From CALBTQ01 sp036725605 (lineage in GTDB: Bacteria > Lernaellota > Lernaellaia > Lernaellales > Lernaellaceae), in assembly GCA_036725605.1 (NCBI GenBank), contig DAIMDW010000013.1:62001-126000 (forward strand): a stretch of DNA of 64,000 nt, in the 5' to 3' direction. Of the stretch, positions 24,537 to 33,341 are shown piece by piece; position 1 is the stretch's first letter; each line of letters begins with the position of its first letter. A model generated the notes under the pieces. That model was given only the letters and a program-made list of their open reading frames with translations, was not told where the DNA came from and searched no databases. The translations under genes and the position numbers were made by a program.

Positions 24537-25661
24537 ATGAAGCCAAACGAACCGTTGCTCGACAAACCATTTATCGTCCGTACGCGCCGGGCCGTGCGCC
24601 GCTGGTTTGCGCGCGCCAAACGTCCGCTGCCGTGGCGCGACGAGCCTTCGCCCTATCGCATCTGGATCGCTGAAATCATGGCGCAGCAAACACGCATCGA
24701 AACGATGCTGCCGTACTATCGGCGTTGGCTGAAGCGCTTCCCCGACGTCACGGCGCTGGCGAACGCGCCGCTCGACGACGTGCTGCGCTTGTGGGCCGGA
24801 CTGGGTTATTACGGACGTGCGCGCAACCTGCACCGGGCGGCGCAGCGGATCGTCGAAAAACATGACGGTCGTCTGCCGGCCGATCCGACGACGCTGCAGA
24901 CGCTGCCGGGCATCGGGCGCTACACTGCCGGCGCCATCGCCTCACTCGCCTTCGGCGTGCCCGCGCCGCTGGTGGACGGCAATGTGATTCGCGTGCTCGC
25001 GCGCTTGTTGGACATCGCCGACGACGTTTCCCGCCCGGCGGTCGTCGAACGTTTCTGGCGCATCACCGCCGCGCTGGTGCCGCCGCGCAACCCGGGACCG
25101 TTCAACGAAGGGTTGATGGAACTGGGCGCGCTCGTGTGCACGCCACAATCGCCTGCCTGCCGTCGTTGTCCGTTGCAGCGCAATTGCCTGGCGTACGCGC
25201 ATGGTGTCGTTGAGGAACGCCCGGTGCGCCCGGCGAAAAAGAATGTCCCACTCGTGTGCATTGCCGCTGCCATCATTCAACGCGAAGATGGTGCGGTGCT
25301 CTTGGTGCAAAACGAATACGATCGCTTGTTCGGCGGCCTTTGGCAGTTGCCGCAGCATCCGCCCGATTTCACGCCGGCCGGCGCGGTCGGCAAACGAGCG
25401 TTGACCCAGGCGCTTGCCGCGCAACTCGGGCAAGCGGTGACGGTGGGTAAAAAAATCGGTCGCCTGGAACATCTGCTCAGTCATCGACGATTGCGCATCG
25501 AGCTGTACACAGCGGCAATGCCCGACCGACCTCTTTCTTTGCACGGTTATCGCGCCTATCGCTGGCTGTATGAGCGTGACGCGGACGATCCGGCGATGGC
25601 CTCGTTCACGCGTAAGCTGCTGCGAATGATCGCTTGGCAAACGCCCGCCGGTTCCGGATAA
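24537..25661 (+). CDS. mutY: A/G-specific adenine DNA glycosylase
   Basis: A 374-residue base-excision repair enzyme removing adenine opposite 8-oxoguanine. Visible are the catalytic Glu46 in WIAEIMAQQT, the helix-hairpin-helix LPGIGRYTAGAI (~123-134), catalytic Asp147 in VDGNVIRV, and the [4Fe-4S] ligands Cys201, Cys208, Cys211 and Cys217. The C-terminal ~130 residues form the NUDIX-like domain that recognises 8-oxoguanine (FGGLWQLPQHP). The ATG at 24537 gives the normal family N-terminus; the frame is open 12 codons upstream. Divergent from the CrtI-like operon, and 22 bases before the sirtuin gene. Confidence 0.96.
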   Translation: MKPNEPLLDKPFIVRTRRAVRRWFARAKRPLPWRDEPSPYRIWIAEIMAQQTRIETMLPYYRRWLKRFPDVTALANAPLDDVLRLWAGLGYYGRARNLHRAAQRIVEKHDGRLPADPTTLQTLPGIGRYTAGAIASLAFGVPAPLVDGNVIRVLARLLDIADDVSRPAVVERFWRITAALVPPRNPGPFNEGLMELGALVCTPQSPACRRCPLQRNCLAYAHGVVEERPVRPAKKNVPLVCIAAAIIQREDGAVLLVQNEYDRLFGGLWQLPQHPPDFTPAGAVGKRALTQALAAQLGQAVTVGKKIGRLEHLLSHRRLRIELYTAAMPDRPLSLHGYRAYRWLYERDADDPAMASFTRKLLRMIAWQTPAGSG

Positions 25662-25683
25662 TCGCCCTGATGGGAGTCGTTTC

Positions 25684-26412
25684 ATGATCCAAGCGCAACG
25701 GCAGTTGGCGGAAAGACTGGCCGCCGCCCGCAAGATCGTCGCGTTGTCCGGCGCGGGTCTGAGCGCGGAGAGCGGCGTGCCGACCTTCCGTGGCGACGGC
25801 GGCCTGTGGCGCAATCATCAACCGGCCGCGCTGGCCACGCCCGAGGCCTTCGCGGCCGATCCGCAATTGGTGTGGGAGTTCTACAACTGGCGACGCGAAA
25901 AAGTGCTGTCGGTCGAGCCGAATCCGGCTCACTTCGCATTGGCCGAATTGGAGCGCGCCGTGCCCGCGTTTTGTCACATCACGCAAAACGTCGACGCTCT
26001 GGCGCATCGCGCCGGCGGCATGAACATTATCGAACTGCACGGCAACCTGATGACCACGCTGTGTTCCGCCTGCCGCGAGGTGCAACCGCACGCGCCGGCC
26101 ATCGTGTCGTTTCCGACGTATTGCGATCGATGCGGCGCGCTTGTGCGGCCGGGCGTAGTGTGGTTCGGTGAAAGCGTCACGCAATTCGAGCCGGCGCTGG
26201 CGGCGATGAACGAGTGCGACGTTTTGCTGGTCATCGGCACCAGCGCGCTCGTGCAACCGGCGGCTTCGCTGGCGACGATCGCCCGCCAACATGGCGCGTT
26301 TGTCGCCGAGTTCAATCTCGAAGCGACGCCGCTGGCCGACCGCGTCGATTTGTTCATTGCCGGACCGGCCGGGCGCACTTTGCCGCCGCTGGTGCAAGCG
26401 GCATTTGCCTAG
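25684..26412 (+). CDS. cobB: NAD-dependent protein deacylase, Sir2/CobB type
   Basis: A 242-residue class III sirtuin that removes acyl groups from lysine using NAD. Motifs: GAGLSAESGVPTFRG (~23-37), QNVDALAHRAG (101-111), the catalytic His119 in ELHGN, and zinc ligands Cys127, Cys130, Cys147 and Cys150. Tyr67 and Arg70 in EFYNWRRE match the YxxR pair that lets SIRT5 and E. coli CobB accept succinyl-lysine, so desuccinylase activity is likely in addition to deacetylation. Cytoplasmic. It closely follows mutY. NAD salvage genes lie 5 kb away. Confidence 0.93.
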   Translation: MIQAQRQLAERLAAARKIVALSGAGLSAESGVPTFRGDGGLWRNHQPAALATPEAFAADPQLVWEFYNWRREKVLSVEPNPAHFALAELERAVPAFCHITQNVDALAHRAGGMNIIELHGNLMTTLCSACREVQPHAPAIVSFPTYCDRCGALVRPGVVWFGESVTQFEPALAAMNECDVLLVIGTSALVQPAASLATIARQHGAFVAEFNLEATPLADRVDLFIAGPAGRTLPPLVQAAFA

Positions 26413-26455
26413 CGAAAACGGCGATCCGCGGATCGTTTAAAACCAGGGGGAGATC

Positions 26456-27607
26456 ATGGCGCTCATCGACCTGCGTTCGCAGAGCAAACGGCACACCGCA
26501 CAATCCTTGATCGAACATCTCGACACGTTCGAGTTGGATTTAAAATTCTCCGCCGGCATCTGGTACATGTCGCCGATGAGTTCGCGCTTTCACGACAAGT
26601 ACAAACCGGACCTGGACATCGCCGCGCGCCTGGACGCCGCCGCCAAGCTGGCCGACTACGGCCTGGCCGCGATGGAAGCGCACTACCCCAACGAGATCAA
26701 CGAACACAACCTCGACGTCTGGCAGAAGTTCGTGCGCGACACGGGCGTGCGCATCGTCAGCATCGGCCCGATGGTTTTCTACGATGCGCAATTCGAGTTC
26801 GGCTCGCTCAGTTCGCCCGACGAAAAGGTGCGCCGCGCCGCCATCGCCCGCGTGATCGAAACGCTGCAGCTCAACCGCGAACTCGACACCGATCTGAGCG
26901 TCGTGTGGACCGGCATCGACGGCTATGAAAATCCCTTCGGCATCGATTTTATCGCCATGCGCGACCGTTTCGCGGGCGGGCTGGCCGAGGCGATGGACGC
27001 CGTGCCGGGTGTGCGCATCGGCTTCGAGCCCAAGCCCTATGAGCCGCGCGGACATCATCTGTACGGCACCACGCCCGAGGGCCTGCTGCTGGCCGCAAAA
27101 ATCGAATCGCTGCTGCAAAACGACGAGAACAAAAAGCTGCTCGCGCAGGGGCACGCGCTGGCCGCGCTCAATCCGGAAGTCGGGCACATGGCGATGGCCT
27201 GTGAGGATCTGCCCTATGCCTTCAGCCTCGTGCTCGAATACGGCCGCCTCGCACACTGCCATCTCAACAGTCAGCCGCTGGGCAATTACGACCAGGATCT
27301 CAACGTCGGCCTGATCGCGCCCGAGCAGCTTGAAGCGGCGCTGTACGCAATGAAGATGCACGCCTACCGCGGCTATTTCGGTATCGACATCAATCCCGAA
27401 CGCATGCCCTTCGAGCAGGCGATCCGCAACTCGATGGACGCGGTGCGCGCCGCCAACGAACGCATCAACCGCCTCGATCACGAACAGGTCGTCTGGGCGA
27501 TCGAACATCCCGACAAGGCGCGCGGTTGGCTGGAGGGGTACCTGATCCGCATGCGGGCGATCCGCCCCGGCAACCTGCCGCCGCTGCCCGATCTGCCGCG
27601 AGATTGA
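26456..27607 (+). CDS. Xylose-isomerase-like TIM-barrel sugar isomerase
   Basis: A 383-residue protein alignable by eye with actinobacterial-type xylose isomerase. Counterparts are VVWTGIDG (for AWGGREG), GFEPKPYEPRGHH, LNPEVGHMAMA, YDQDL and YFGIDINPE. Two active-site positions differ: the His-Asp catalytic dyad becomes His76-Asn79 (HYPN for HDDD), and the metal-2 ligand Asp of HIDLN is His in HCHLN (~265). Glu and His metal ligands are otherwise kept. The stop overlaps the start of the xylulokinase gene, which supports an aldose-ketose isomerase role, but the sugar may not be xylose. Strong Shine-Dalgarno (GGGGGAG). Confidence 0.82.
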   Translation: MALIDLRSQSKRHTAQSLIEHLDTFELDLKFSAGIWYMSPMSSRFHDKYKPDLDIAARLDAAAKLADYGLAAMEAHYPNEINEHNLDVWQKFVRDTGVRIVSIGPMVFYDAQFEFGSLSSPDEKVRRAAIARVIETLQLNRELDTDLSVVWTGIDGYENPFGIDFIAMRDRFAGGLAEAMDAVPGVRIGFEPKPYEPRGHHLYGTTPEGLLLAAKIESLLQNDENKKLLAQGHALAALNPEVGHMAMACEDLPYAFSLVLEYGRLAHCHLNSQPLGNYDQDLNVGLIAPEQLEAALYAMKMHAYRGYFGIDINPERMPFEQAIRNSMDAVRAANERINRLDHEQVVWAIEHPDKARGWLEGYLIRMRAIRPGNLPPLPDLPRD

Positions 27608-29127
27608 TGATGAAATACCTTCTGGGCGTCGACCTGGGCACCAGCGGCGTGAAGGCGCTGGTAATCGATCCGAATGGGCATATCGTCGCCAAAACCACAG
27701 CCGAGTACCCGTTGCACACGCCGCAACCGCTGTGGGCCGAGCAGGAGCCCGCCGATTGGTGGCAGGCGTTCATCGTTTGTTGCCGCTGCTTATGGAACGA
27801 GCACGGCGTCGATCCGCAATCGCTGTTCGGTATCGGATTGACCGGCCAGATGCACGGCCTGGTGTTGCTCGATGCGCACGGCGACGTCCTACGCTCGGCG
27901 ATTTTATGGAACGATCAACGCACCGGCCCGCAGTGCGCGCGCCTCACCGAACAACTCGGCCTGAAGTGGCTGCTGGCGGAAACGGCCAATCCGCTGCTGC
28001 CCGGGTTCACCGCGCCCAAGCTGGTGTGGGTGCGCGAAAACGAACCCGATATTTTTTCGCGCGCCGCGCATTTCCTGTTGCCAAAAGATTATCTGCGCTA
28101 TCGCCTGACCGGCGAATTGGCCACCGATGTCGCCGACGCTTCGGGCACCTCGTTGTTCGATGTGCGTCGGCGCCGGTGGTCGGAAGAGATGTTCGCCGCG
28201 CTGGACATTCCCCGCGCCTGGGCGCCGTCGTGCGGTGAATCGATCGAAATCAGTGGGCGTGTCAATCAGACAGCGAGCGACGAAACCGGCCTACCGGCGG
28301 GGCTTCCCGTAATCGCCGGCGCGGGCGACCAGGCGGCGCAGGCGGTTGGATCCGGCCTCACACAAGCGGGCCAGGCGGCCGCGACCATCGGCACTTCGGG
28401 CGTCGTGTTCGCGCCGACGATCGCCCCGCAGGTCGATGCACAAGGACGCCTGCACACCTTCTGTCACGCCATACCCGGCATGTGGCACGTGATGGGCGTG
28501 ATGCTCGCGGCCGGCGGCAGCCTGCAATGGTTCCGCAATCAATTGGGACAAGAGGAGATCGCGCAGGCGCACGCGGAGAACGTCGATCCATACGAGGTGC
28601 TGTTGCGCGCCGCCGAGTCGATTGCGCCGGGCTGCGACGGCCTGCAATTTCTGCCCTACCTTTCCGGCGAGCGCACGCCCTACGCCGATCCGTTGGCGCG
28701 CGGCGCGTTCATCGGCCTGACCTTGCGCCACACCAAAGCGCACCTGATTCGCGCGGTGCTCGAGGGCGTCACCTTCGGCTTGCGCGACTGTCTCGAATTG
28801 ATGCGCGCCGCGGGCGTCGAGCCGCAACAAATGCGCGTCAGCGGCGGCGGAGCACGTTCGGCGTTGTGGCGGCAGATCATCGCCGATGTTTTCGACTGTG
28901 AAACCGTCACCGTGAACGCCGTCGAGGGGGCGGCCTTCGGCGCGGCGTTGCTGGCCGGCGTCGGCGTCGACATCTGGCCCGACGTGCCCACGGCCTGCGC
29001 GCATACCATCCGCCGCGACCGGGCGACCTGCCCGCAACCGGCGACGGTCAACCGCTACCGCGAACACTACGCGGTGTATCGCCAGCTTTATCCGGCGTTG
29101 CGCGACATTTTCACGATAATGAAATAA
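27607..29127 (+). CDS. xylB: Xylulokinase (FGGY family)
   Basis: A 506-residue FGGY carbohydrate kinase phosphorylating D-xylulose or a related ketose. It has the N-terminal phosphate loop LLGVDLGTSGVKAL, substrate contacts GLTGQMHGLVLL, the catalytic Asp in GAGDQAAQAVGSG, and the C-terminal ATP-domain motif RVSGGGARSALWRQIIADV. Translation begins at the ATG overlapping the upstream stop, or the next ATG three bases on. Coupled to the isomerase-like gene, forming a two-gene sugar entry pathway. No transporter or regulator for the sugar is adjacent. Confidence 0.92.
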   Translation: MMKYLLGVDLGTSGVKALVIDPNGHIVAKTTAEYPLHTPQPLWAEQEPADWWQAFIVCCRCLWNEHGVDPQSLFGIGLTGQMHGLVLLDAHGDVLRSAILWNDQRTGPQCARLTEQLGLKWLLAETANPLLPGFTAPKLVWVRENEPDIFSRAAHFLLPKDYLRYRLTGELATDVADASGTSLFDVRRRRWSEEMFAALDIPRAWAPSCGESIEISGRVNQTASDETGLPAGLPVIAGAGDQAAQAVGSGLTQAGQAAATIGTSGVVFAPTIAPQVDAQGRLHTFCHAIPGMWHVMGVMLAAGGSLQWFRNQLGQEEIAQAHAENVDPYEVLLRAAESIAPGCDGLQFLPYLSGERTPYADPLARGAFIGLTLRHTKAHLIRAVLEGVTFGLRDCLELMRAAGVEPQQMRVSGGGARSALWRQIIADVFDCETVTVNAVEGAAFGAALLAGVGVDIWPDVPTACAHTIRRDRATCPQPATVNRYREHYAVYRQLYPALRDIFTIMK

Positions 29128-30420
29128 TCAGTGCTTGATTTTTTCCCACGACGGCTCGAGCTTGAACGCCGGGCTGCGTTCGGCGTTGTGGCAGCGCACG
29201 CAATCCCGGCGCGTGAACGGCATCAACTTCACCCGCCAATTGTTCGCGTGCGCTTTGCCGGGCCCGTGGCAGGCCTCGCAACCGACGTTCGCCAGGTGCG
29301 GGCTTTCCTGCTCGCTGTGGAAGCCGCCGGGCTGCTCCCACCCGATAACGTGGCAGGCGATGCACTCGGCGTCGAAATGCTTGTTTACCTTTTTCAAGCT
29401 CTCCAGCGCGTGCGAGTGCCTGGCATTGCGCCAAATGCGATAGGAACGTTTGTGACACTTACCGCAAGCATCGCTGCCGACATACGGACTCTTCTCCTTG
29501 TCGAAGGCGGGCTTGCCGGCGAGCTTGGCCAGAAAGAGTTTTTTCACTTCGCCGTCGTACCAATCGTATAGGGGCTTGATCAGTTCGCCATCGGCGATTT
29601 TGTTATCCAACTCGTAATATTGATTTTCCACGGTCAGTAATTTTTCGTCGCGAAAGGTGAACCGCAGCACGCCCACGCGCGAACCGAAGATCCCCGTTTC
29701 CGCCAGCACCTTGCCGTCGGCAAATGAATACTGCGGTTGATCGAGAATATCCTCGGCATGAAAGGCGTTGATGACGATCTCGATGCGCGGATGCGCCAGC
29801 ACGGCTCGCGCCGTTTCGCGTTTGCCGGCCAGCAGCGCGATGCTCAGCACGCCCGGTTTGGCGTGCTTGTCGAGAAACGTGTCGATCGGCTCGACCTCGA
29901 TGTCCGCCTGCCGTCCCGTGTACACGTCCGCCGGATCGATCAGCGCGAACAACTCCACCTTCCGCCCATCAAGCTCGACGATCCGCCGCGGTTGCGACAG
30001 GCCGCCGGCCGCATCCTTCCAGCGCACATTGGAAACAAACAGCATGTCCGCGCCGTGCTCTTCAAGGAAGGATCGCCCGTAAACAAGGTCGGTCGCGCCG
30101 ATTGCCACGGCCTGATAACGCAGCTTGCGCAACGCTTCCAGCAACGCTTGCGCGCCGAGTCGGGCCTGCTCGTTCACCTCGTGAAACGTGCCGCCGGCGT
30201 CGATCAGCAACGATTGCGGATATTGATTGCGCAAATCGGCGAGCAAGGTGTCGCGGCGCAGCAGACCACCCATGTCGGTTTCCGGGCTGCAGGCGCAGGG
30301 CTTGAGTTTGCCGTACGCCGCGCCGGTGTAGATCAACACCGACGGCTCAGGCGCTCCGCTTGCGGCCAACAACACCAGCACCACGCCGGCGATCGCCGGC
30401 AGCCACCACCACCGTTTCAT
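29128..30420 (-). CDS. Nucleotidase-like domain fused to a tetrahaem cytochrome c
   Basis: A 430-residue exported protein with an N-terminal hydrophobic signal (~5-22). The first ~290 residues resemble the metallophosphatase half of UshA-type 5'-nucleotidases (YTGAAYGKLKPCACSPETDMGGLLRRDTLL, LLIDAGGTF, VAIGATDLV), though several classical metal ligands are not evident. The C-terminal ~115 residues carry four c-type haem motifs, CGKCH, CIACH, CEACH and CVRCH, with extra His residues as possible axial ligands, as in cytochrome c554-like proteins. It should act in the periplasm in electron transfer. The start overlaps the stop of the DsbA-like gene by 4 bases. Confidence 0.85.
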   Translation of the reverse strand: MKRWWWLPAIAGVVLVLLAASGAPEPSVLIYTGAAYGKLKPCACSPETDMGGLLRRDTLLADLRNQYPQSLLIDAGGTFHEVNEQARLGAQALLEALRKLRYQAVAIGATDLVYGRSFLEEHGADMLFVSNVRWKDAAGGLSQPRRIVELDGRKVELFALIDPADVYTGRQADIEVEPIDTFLDKHAKPGVLSIALLAGKRETARAVLAHPRIEIVINAFHAEDILDQPQYSFADGKVLAETGIFGSRVGVLRFTFRDEKLLTVENQYYELDNKIADGELIKPLYDWYDGEVKKLFLAKLAGKPAFDKEKSPYVGSDACGKCHKRSYRIWRNARHSHALESLKKVNKHFDAECIACHVIGWEQPGGFHSEQESPHLANVGCEACHGPGKAHANNWRVKLMPFTRRDCVRCHNAERSPAFKLEPSWEKIKH

Positions 30421-31064
30421 TTTTTGTTTGCCTGACGATAGGCGCGCAATCCGTCGATCGTCTCCTTGATCGCTTTGGGCAAATTTTCCGCCGTGACGCC
30501 GCTGCTGCGCGGGGTGAGCACCAAAGCCTTTTGGATGACGATGCGCGGCGTGCGCTCGACGCCCTGCTCGGTCAAATACGCCAGCAGCTCATCCATTTTC
30601 TTTTTCAATTCGGTGGAATTTTTCTTGCTCTGCCACGCGTCGGCGATGCCCAGCGCACCGGCCAGCGCATCGATGATTTCCTCGTCCTCGATGTTCACCT
30701 TTTGCACAAAGGCGGCATCGAAAAGCATGGCCAGCGTTTTTTCCTCCGTCTCCGCGCCCAAGTCGCGCGCCACCAACAGCAGCCTGGTCGGCAGCACGGC
30801 GTGGTCGGCCTGATACACATAATAGGTTTTAAGCTCGACATCGGCGGCCGGCGGTTGGCGGTTTTTCCAGAGTAGATAGCAATTCGGGCAGGTCGGAGAA
30901 ATGAACTCCTCGACAACGATTTTTTCACCGGCCAGCAGGTCGGCCGTTTCACCCATCATCATATACGGGCCTTCGAACGGCTTCTCGGCGGCCGCGACGT
31001 TCCACACCGCAAAAGCGGTCAACACGACAAACGCCGCCACAACGACAAACGATTTGATTTTCAT
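30417..31064 (-). CDS. Secreted DsbA-like thioredoxin-fold protein
   Basis: A 215-residue exported protein with a signal peptide ending near VAAAEKP. It has a thioredoxin-fold redox motif Cys59-Pro-Asn-Cys62 in EEFISPTCPNCYLLW and a helical insertion rich in Glu/Lys (~100-165). The later RTPRIVIQKALV supplies the cis-Pro segment (TPR). This suggests a periplasmic thiol oxidoreductase. The gene overlaps the tetrahaem cytochrome start (ATGA), so it may keep haem-binding Cys pairs in the right redox state. Upstream is a promoter-like pair of hexamers. Confidence 0.82.
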   Translation of the reverse strand: MKIKSFVVVAAFVVLTAFAVWNVAAAEKPFEGPYMMMGETADLLAGEKIVVEEFISPTCPNCYLLWKNRQPPAADVELKTYYVYQADHAVLPTRLLLVARDLGAETEEKTLAMLFDAAFVQKVNIEDEEIIDALAGALGIADAWQSKKNSTELKKKMDELLAYLTEQGVERTPRIVIQKALVLTPRSSGVTAENLPKAIKETIDGLRAYRQANKK

Positions 31065-31094
31065 GATAGGTCTCCCGCAGTGCTTTTTTCTTTA

Positions 31095-31124
31095 TTCATA
31101 AAGCGCACATTATGGTCTTGTCAA
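31095..31124 (-). promoter_or_regulatory. Candidate promoter of the DsbA-like/cytochrome operon
   Basis: On the minus strand, TTGACA (31119-31124), an 18-base spacer and TATGAA (31095-31100), 30 bases before the start codon, in an A/T-rich gap shared with the divergent pncA. Confidence 0.4.
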
Positions 31125-31193
31125 ACATTTATAATTTTTTAACATCTTGCCTGAATGCCGGTGTTTGGCTATGTTCTGCGCAGGAGATGACAA

Positions 31194-31829
31194 ATGAACT
31201 GGCAAGGTGATGAAACTCTGATTGTGGTCGATCTGCAGAACGATTTCTGCCCCGGCGGTACGCTCGCGGTCCCGGAAGGCGATCGGGTCATTCCCATCGC
31301 CAACGCGCTGGCGGGTTTGTTTCCGCACGTGATTCTAACGCAGGATTGGCATCCGCCGCAGCACCTGTCGTTCGCCTCGGCGCATCCGGGAAAGAATCCG
31401 TACGAGTCGATCGAAGTGTCGTACGGTCCGCAAATCCTCTGGCCCGACCATTGCGTACAAGGAACGCCGGGGGCCGATTTTCACCCGCAGTTGCATGTCC
31501 CGCGCGCCGAGCTCGTGCTGCGCAAAGGCTCTCACCCGGCAATCGATTCGTATTCGACGTTCTACGAGAACGACGGAGCGACTTCCACCGGATTGGCGGG
31601 CTACCTGCGCGAACGCAACATCAAGAACCTGTATTTCATCGGCCTGGCCACCGATTTTTGCGTGCTGTATTCCACGATCGATGCACGCCAATTGGGCTTT
31701 AACGCCTGGGTGATCGAGGACGGCGTACGCGGTATCGATGTGGAAGGTTCATTGGAAGCGGCGTGGCGTAGGATGAGCGAAGCCGGCGTTGAGCGCATTA
31801 ATTCGCAGGCGATTGCCAATATTTATTGA
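31194..31829 (+). CDS. pncA: Nicotinamidase
   Basis: A 211-residue isochorismatase-fold amidase converting nicotinamide to nicotinate. The catalytic triad is Asp13 (VVDLQNDFCPGG), Lys111 (LRKGSH) and Cys156 (ATDFCVLYS). Metal ligands are Asp51, His53 (QDWHP) and His86 (DHC). GGAG lies seven bases before the ATG. The next gene, nicotinate phosphoribosyltransferase, starts 27 bases after its stop and takes the product onward, so this is a two-gene NAD salvage unit. Sirtuin activity, which releases nicotinamide, is encoded nearby. Confidence 0.95.
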   Translation: MNWQGDETLIVVDLQNDFCPGGTLAVPEGDRVIPIANALAGLFPHVILTQDWHPPQHLSFASAHPGKNPYESIEVSYGPQILWPDHCVQGTPGADFHPQLHVPRAELVLRKGSHPAIDSYSTFYENDGATSTGLAGYLRERNIKNLYFIGLATDFCVLYSTIDARQLGFNAWVIEDGVRGIDVEGSLEAAWRRMSEAGVERINSQAIANIY

Positions 31830-31856
31830 TGACATATCTTCTGGCGGAGGGAGCCG

Positions 31857-33263
31857 TTGAGCGCACCGCACACGCCGTTGTTCACCGACCTGTACGAACT
31901 GACCATGTGCCGCGGCTACTTCGCGCAGGGCATGCACGCGCGGCAATCCTGTTTTGATCTGTTCTTCCGCAAGCTGCCCTTTGAAGGCGGTTTTGCCGTC
32001 GCCGCCGGGCTCGCCGATGCGCTGGCGTTTCTGAACGGCCTGCGCTTTTCCGCCGACGACCTGGCGTACCTGTGTTCGCTGAACCTGTTTGACGAAGAGT
32101 ACCTGGCGCACCTGCGCGAGTTCGTTTTCAGCGGCAACGTCCAGGCCGTGCCGGAAGGAACGATTGTCTTTCCCGGCGAGCCGCTGCTGCGCGTACAAGG
32201 GTCGCTGGAACAATGCCAACTGGTCGAATCGGCGTTGTTGAACATCGTCAACTTCCAGACGCTGATCGCCACCAAGGCCGCGCGCGTGTGCCTGCAGGCG
32301 GGTTTCGATAACGTGCTCGAATTCGGCTTGCGGCGCGCGCAGGGGCCCGACGGTGCGCGGATGGCCACCCGCGCCGCGTACATCGGCGGTTGCGTCGCCA
32401 CCTCGAACGTGCAGGCCGGCGCGGACCTGGATATCCCCGTGCGCGGCACCCACGCGCATTCCTGGGTGATGGCGTTTGCTTCCGAACTCGAATCATTCCG
32501 CGCCTTCGCCGCCGTGTTTCCGACCAATTCGATTTTGCTGGTCGACACCTACGACACGCTGGCCTCCGGCGTGCCCAACGCGATCACCGTTGCGCGCGAG
32601 ATGCGCGAACACGGCGAGGCGTTGCGCGGCATCCGGCTCGACAGCGGCGACCTGGCGCGGCTCTCGCGCGAAGCCCGGCGCATGCTGGACGAAGCGGGCT
32701 TCCCCGAGGTGAAAATCTTCGCCTCGGGCGATCTGGACGAAACGGTCATCGAGCAATTGAACAAGGCCGGTGCGTGCATCGACGTATACGGCGTGGGGAC
32801 GCGGCTGGTGACCGCCCACGACGATCCGGCGTTGACCGGCGTGTACAAGCTGGCGGCGATCGCCGACGAACAGGGCGTCTGGCGAAACACGCGCAAGAAA
32901 TCGGACTCGCTCGAAAAGGCCACCCTGCCCGGCATCAAGCAGGTGTGGCGGCTGCACGATCAACGCGGCATGATCGCCGATTGGATCGAGCTCGAGCCGG
33001 CCGCTCCCGATCCGGCGCAGGCGGTGCCCGGGTATTTGCCCAGCGAAACCGCGCCGCACCAATTTTCCGGCATTACACAGACGCAACCGCTGCTGCAAGC
33101 GTGCATGCGCGCGGGCGAGATTCTTTCCCCGCAACCGACGCTGACCGACATTCGCGCGCACGCGACCGCGAACCTGTACAATCTTCCCGAGCCGGTGCGG
33201 CGGCTGGCCAATCCCGCGCCCTATCCCGTGACCTTGGGCCCGCGCCTATGGGCTGAGATGTAA
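31857..33263 (+). CDS. pncB: Nicotinate phosphoribosyltransferase
   Basis: A 468-residue enzyme joining nicotinate to PRPP to give nicotinate mononucleotide. Typical segments: TDLYELTMCRGYFAQGM at the start, EFGLRRAQGPDGARMATRAAYIGG, GTHAHSWVMAF, IRLDSGDLARLS and IDVYGVGTRLVT. The HAHSW His is the autophosphorylated residue of the family. Translation begins at TTG, with GGAGG upstream; no in-frame ATG fits the family N-terminus. Follows pncA in an operon. Confidence 0.95.
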   Translation: MSAPHTPLFTDLYELTMCRGYFAQGMHARQSCFDLFFRKLPFEGGFAVAAGLADALAFLNGLRFSADDLAYLCSLNLFDEEYLAHLREFVFSGNVQAVPEGTIVFPGEPLLRVQGSLEQCQLVESALLNIVNFQTLIATKAARVCLQAGFDNVLEFGLRRAQGPDGARMATRAAYIGGCVATSNVQAGADLDIPVRGTHAHSWVMAFASELESFRAFAAVFPTNSILLVDTYDTLASGVPNAITVAREMREHGEALRGIRLDSGDLARLSREARRMLDEAGFPEVKIFASGDLDETVIEQLNKAGACIDVYGVGTRLVTAHDDPALTGVYKLAAIADEQGVWRNTRKKSDSLEKATLPGIKQVWRLHDQRGMIADWIELEPAAPDPAQAVPGYLPSETAPHQFSGITQTQPLLQACMRAGEILSPQPTLTDIRAHATANLYNLPEPVRRLANPAPYPVTLGPRLWAEM

Positions 33264-33341
33264 GGCCGTTTTCTTGATCGAGCGCCGGTTTCATGGTATT
33301 GCTGCTTCGCGATCAAGCACCGGCAATTCCTGGGAGACGAC

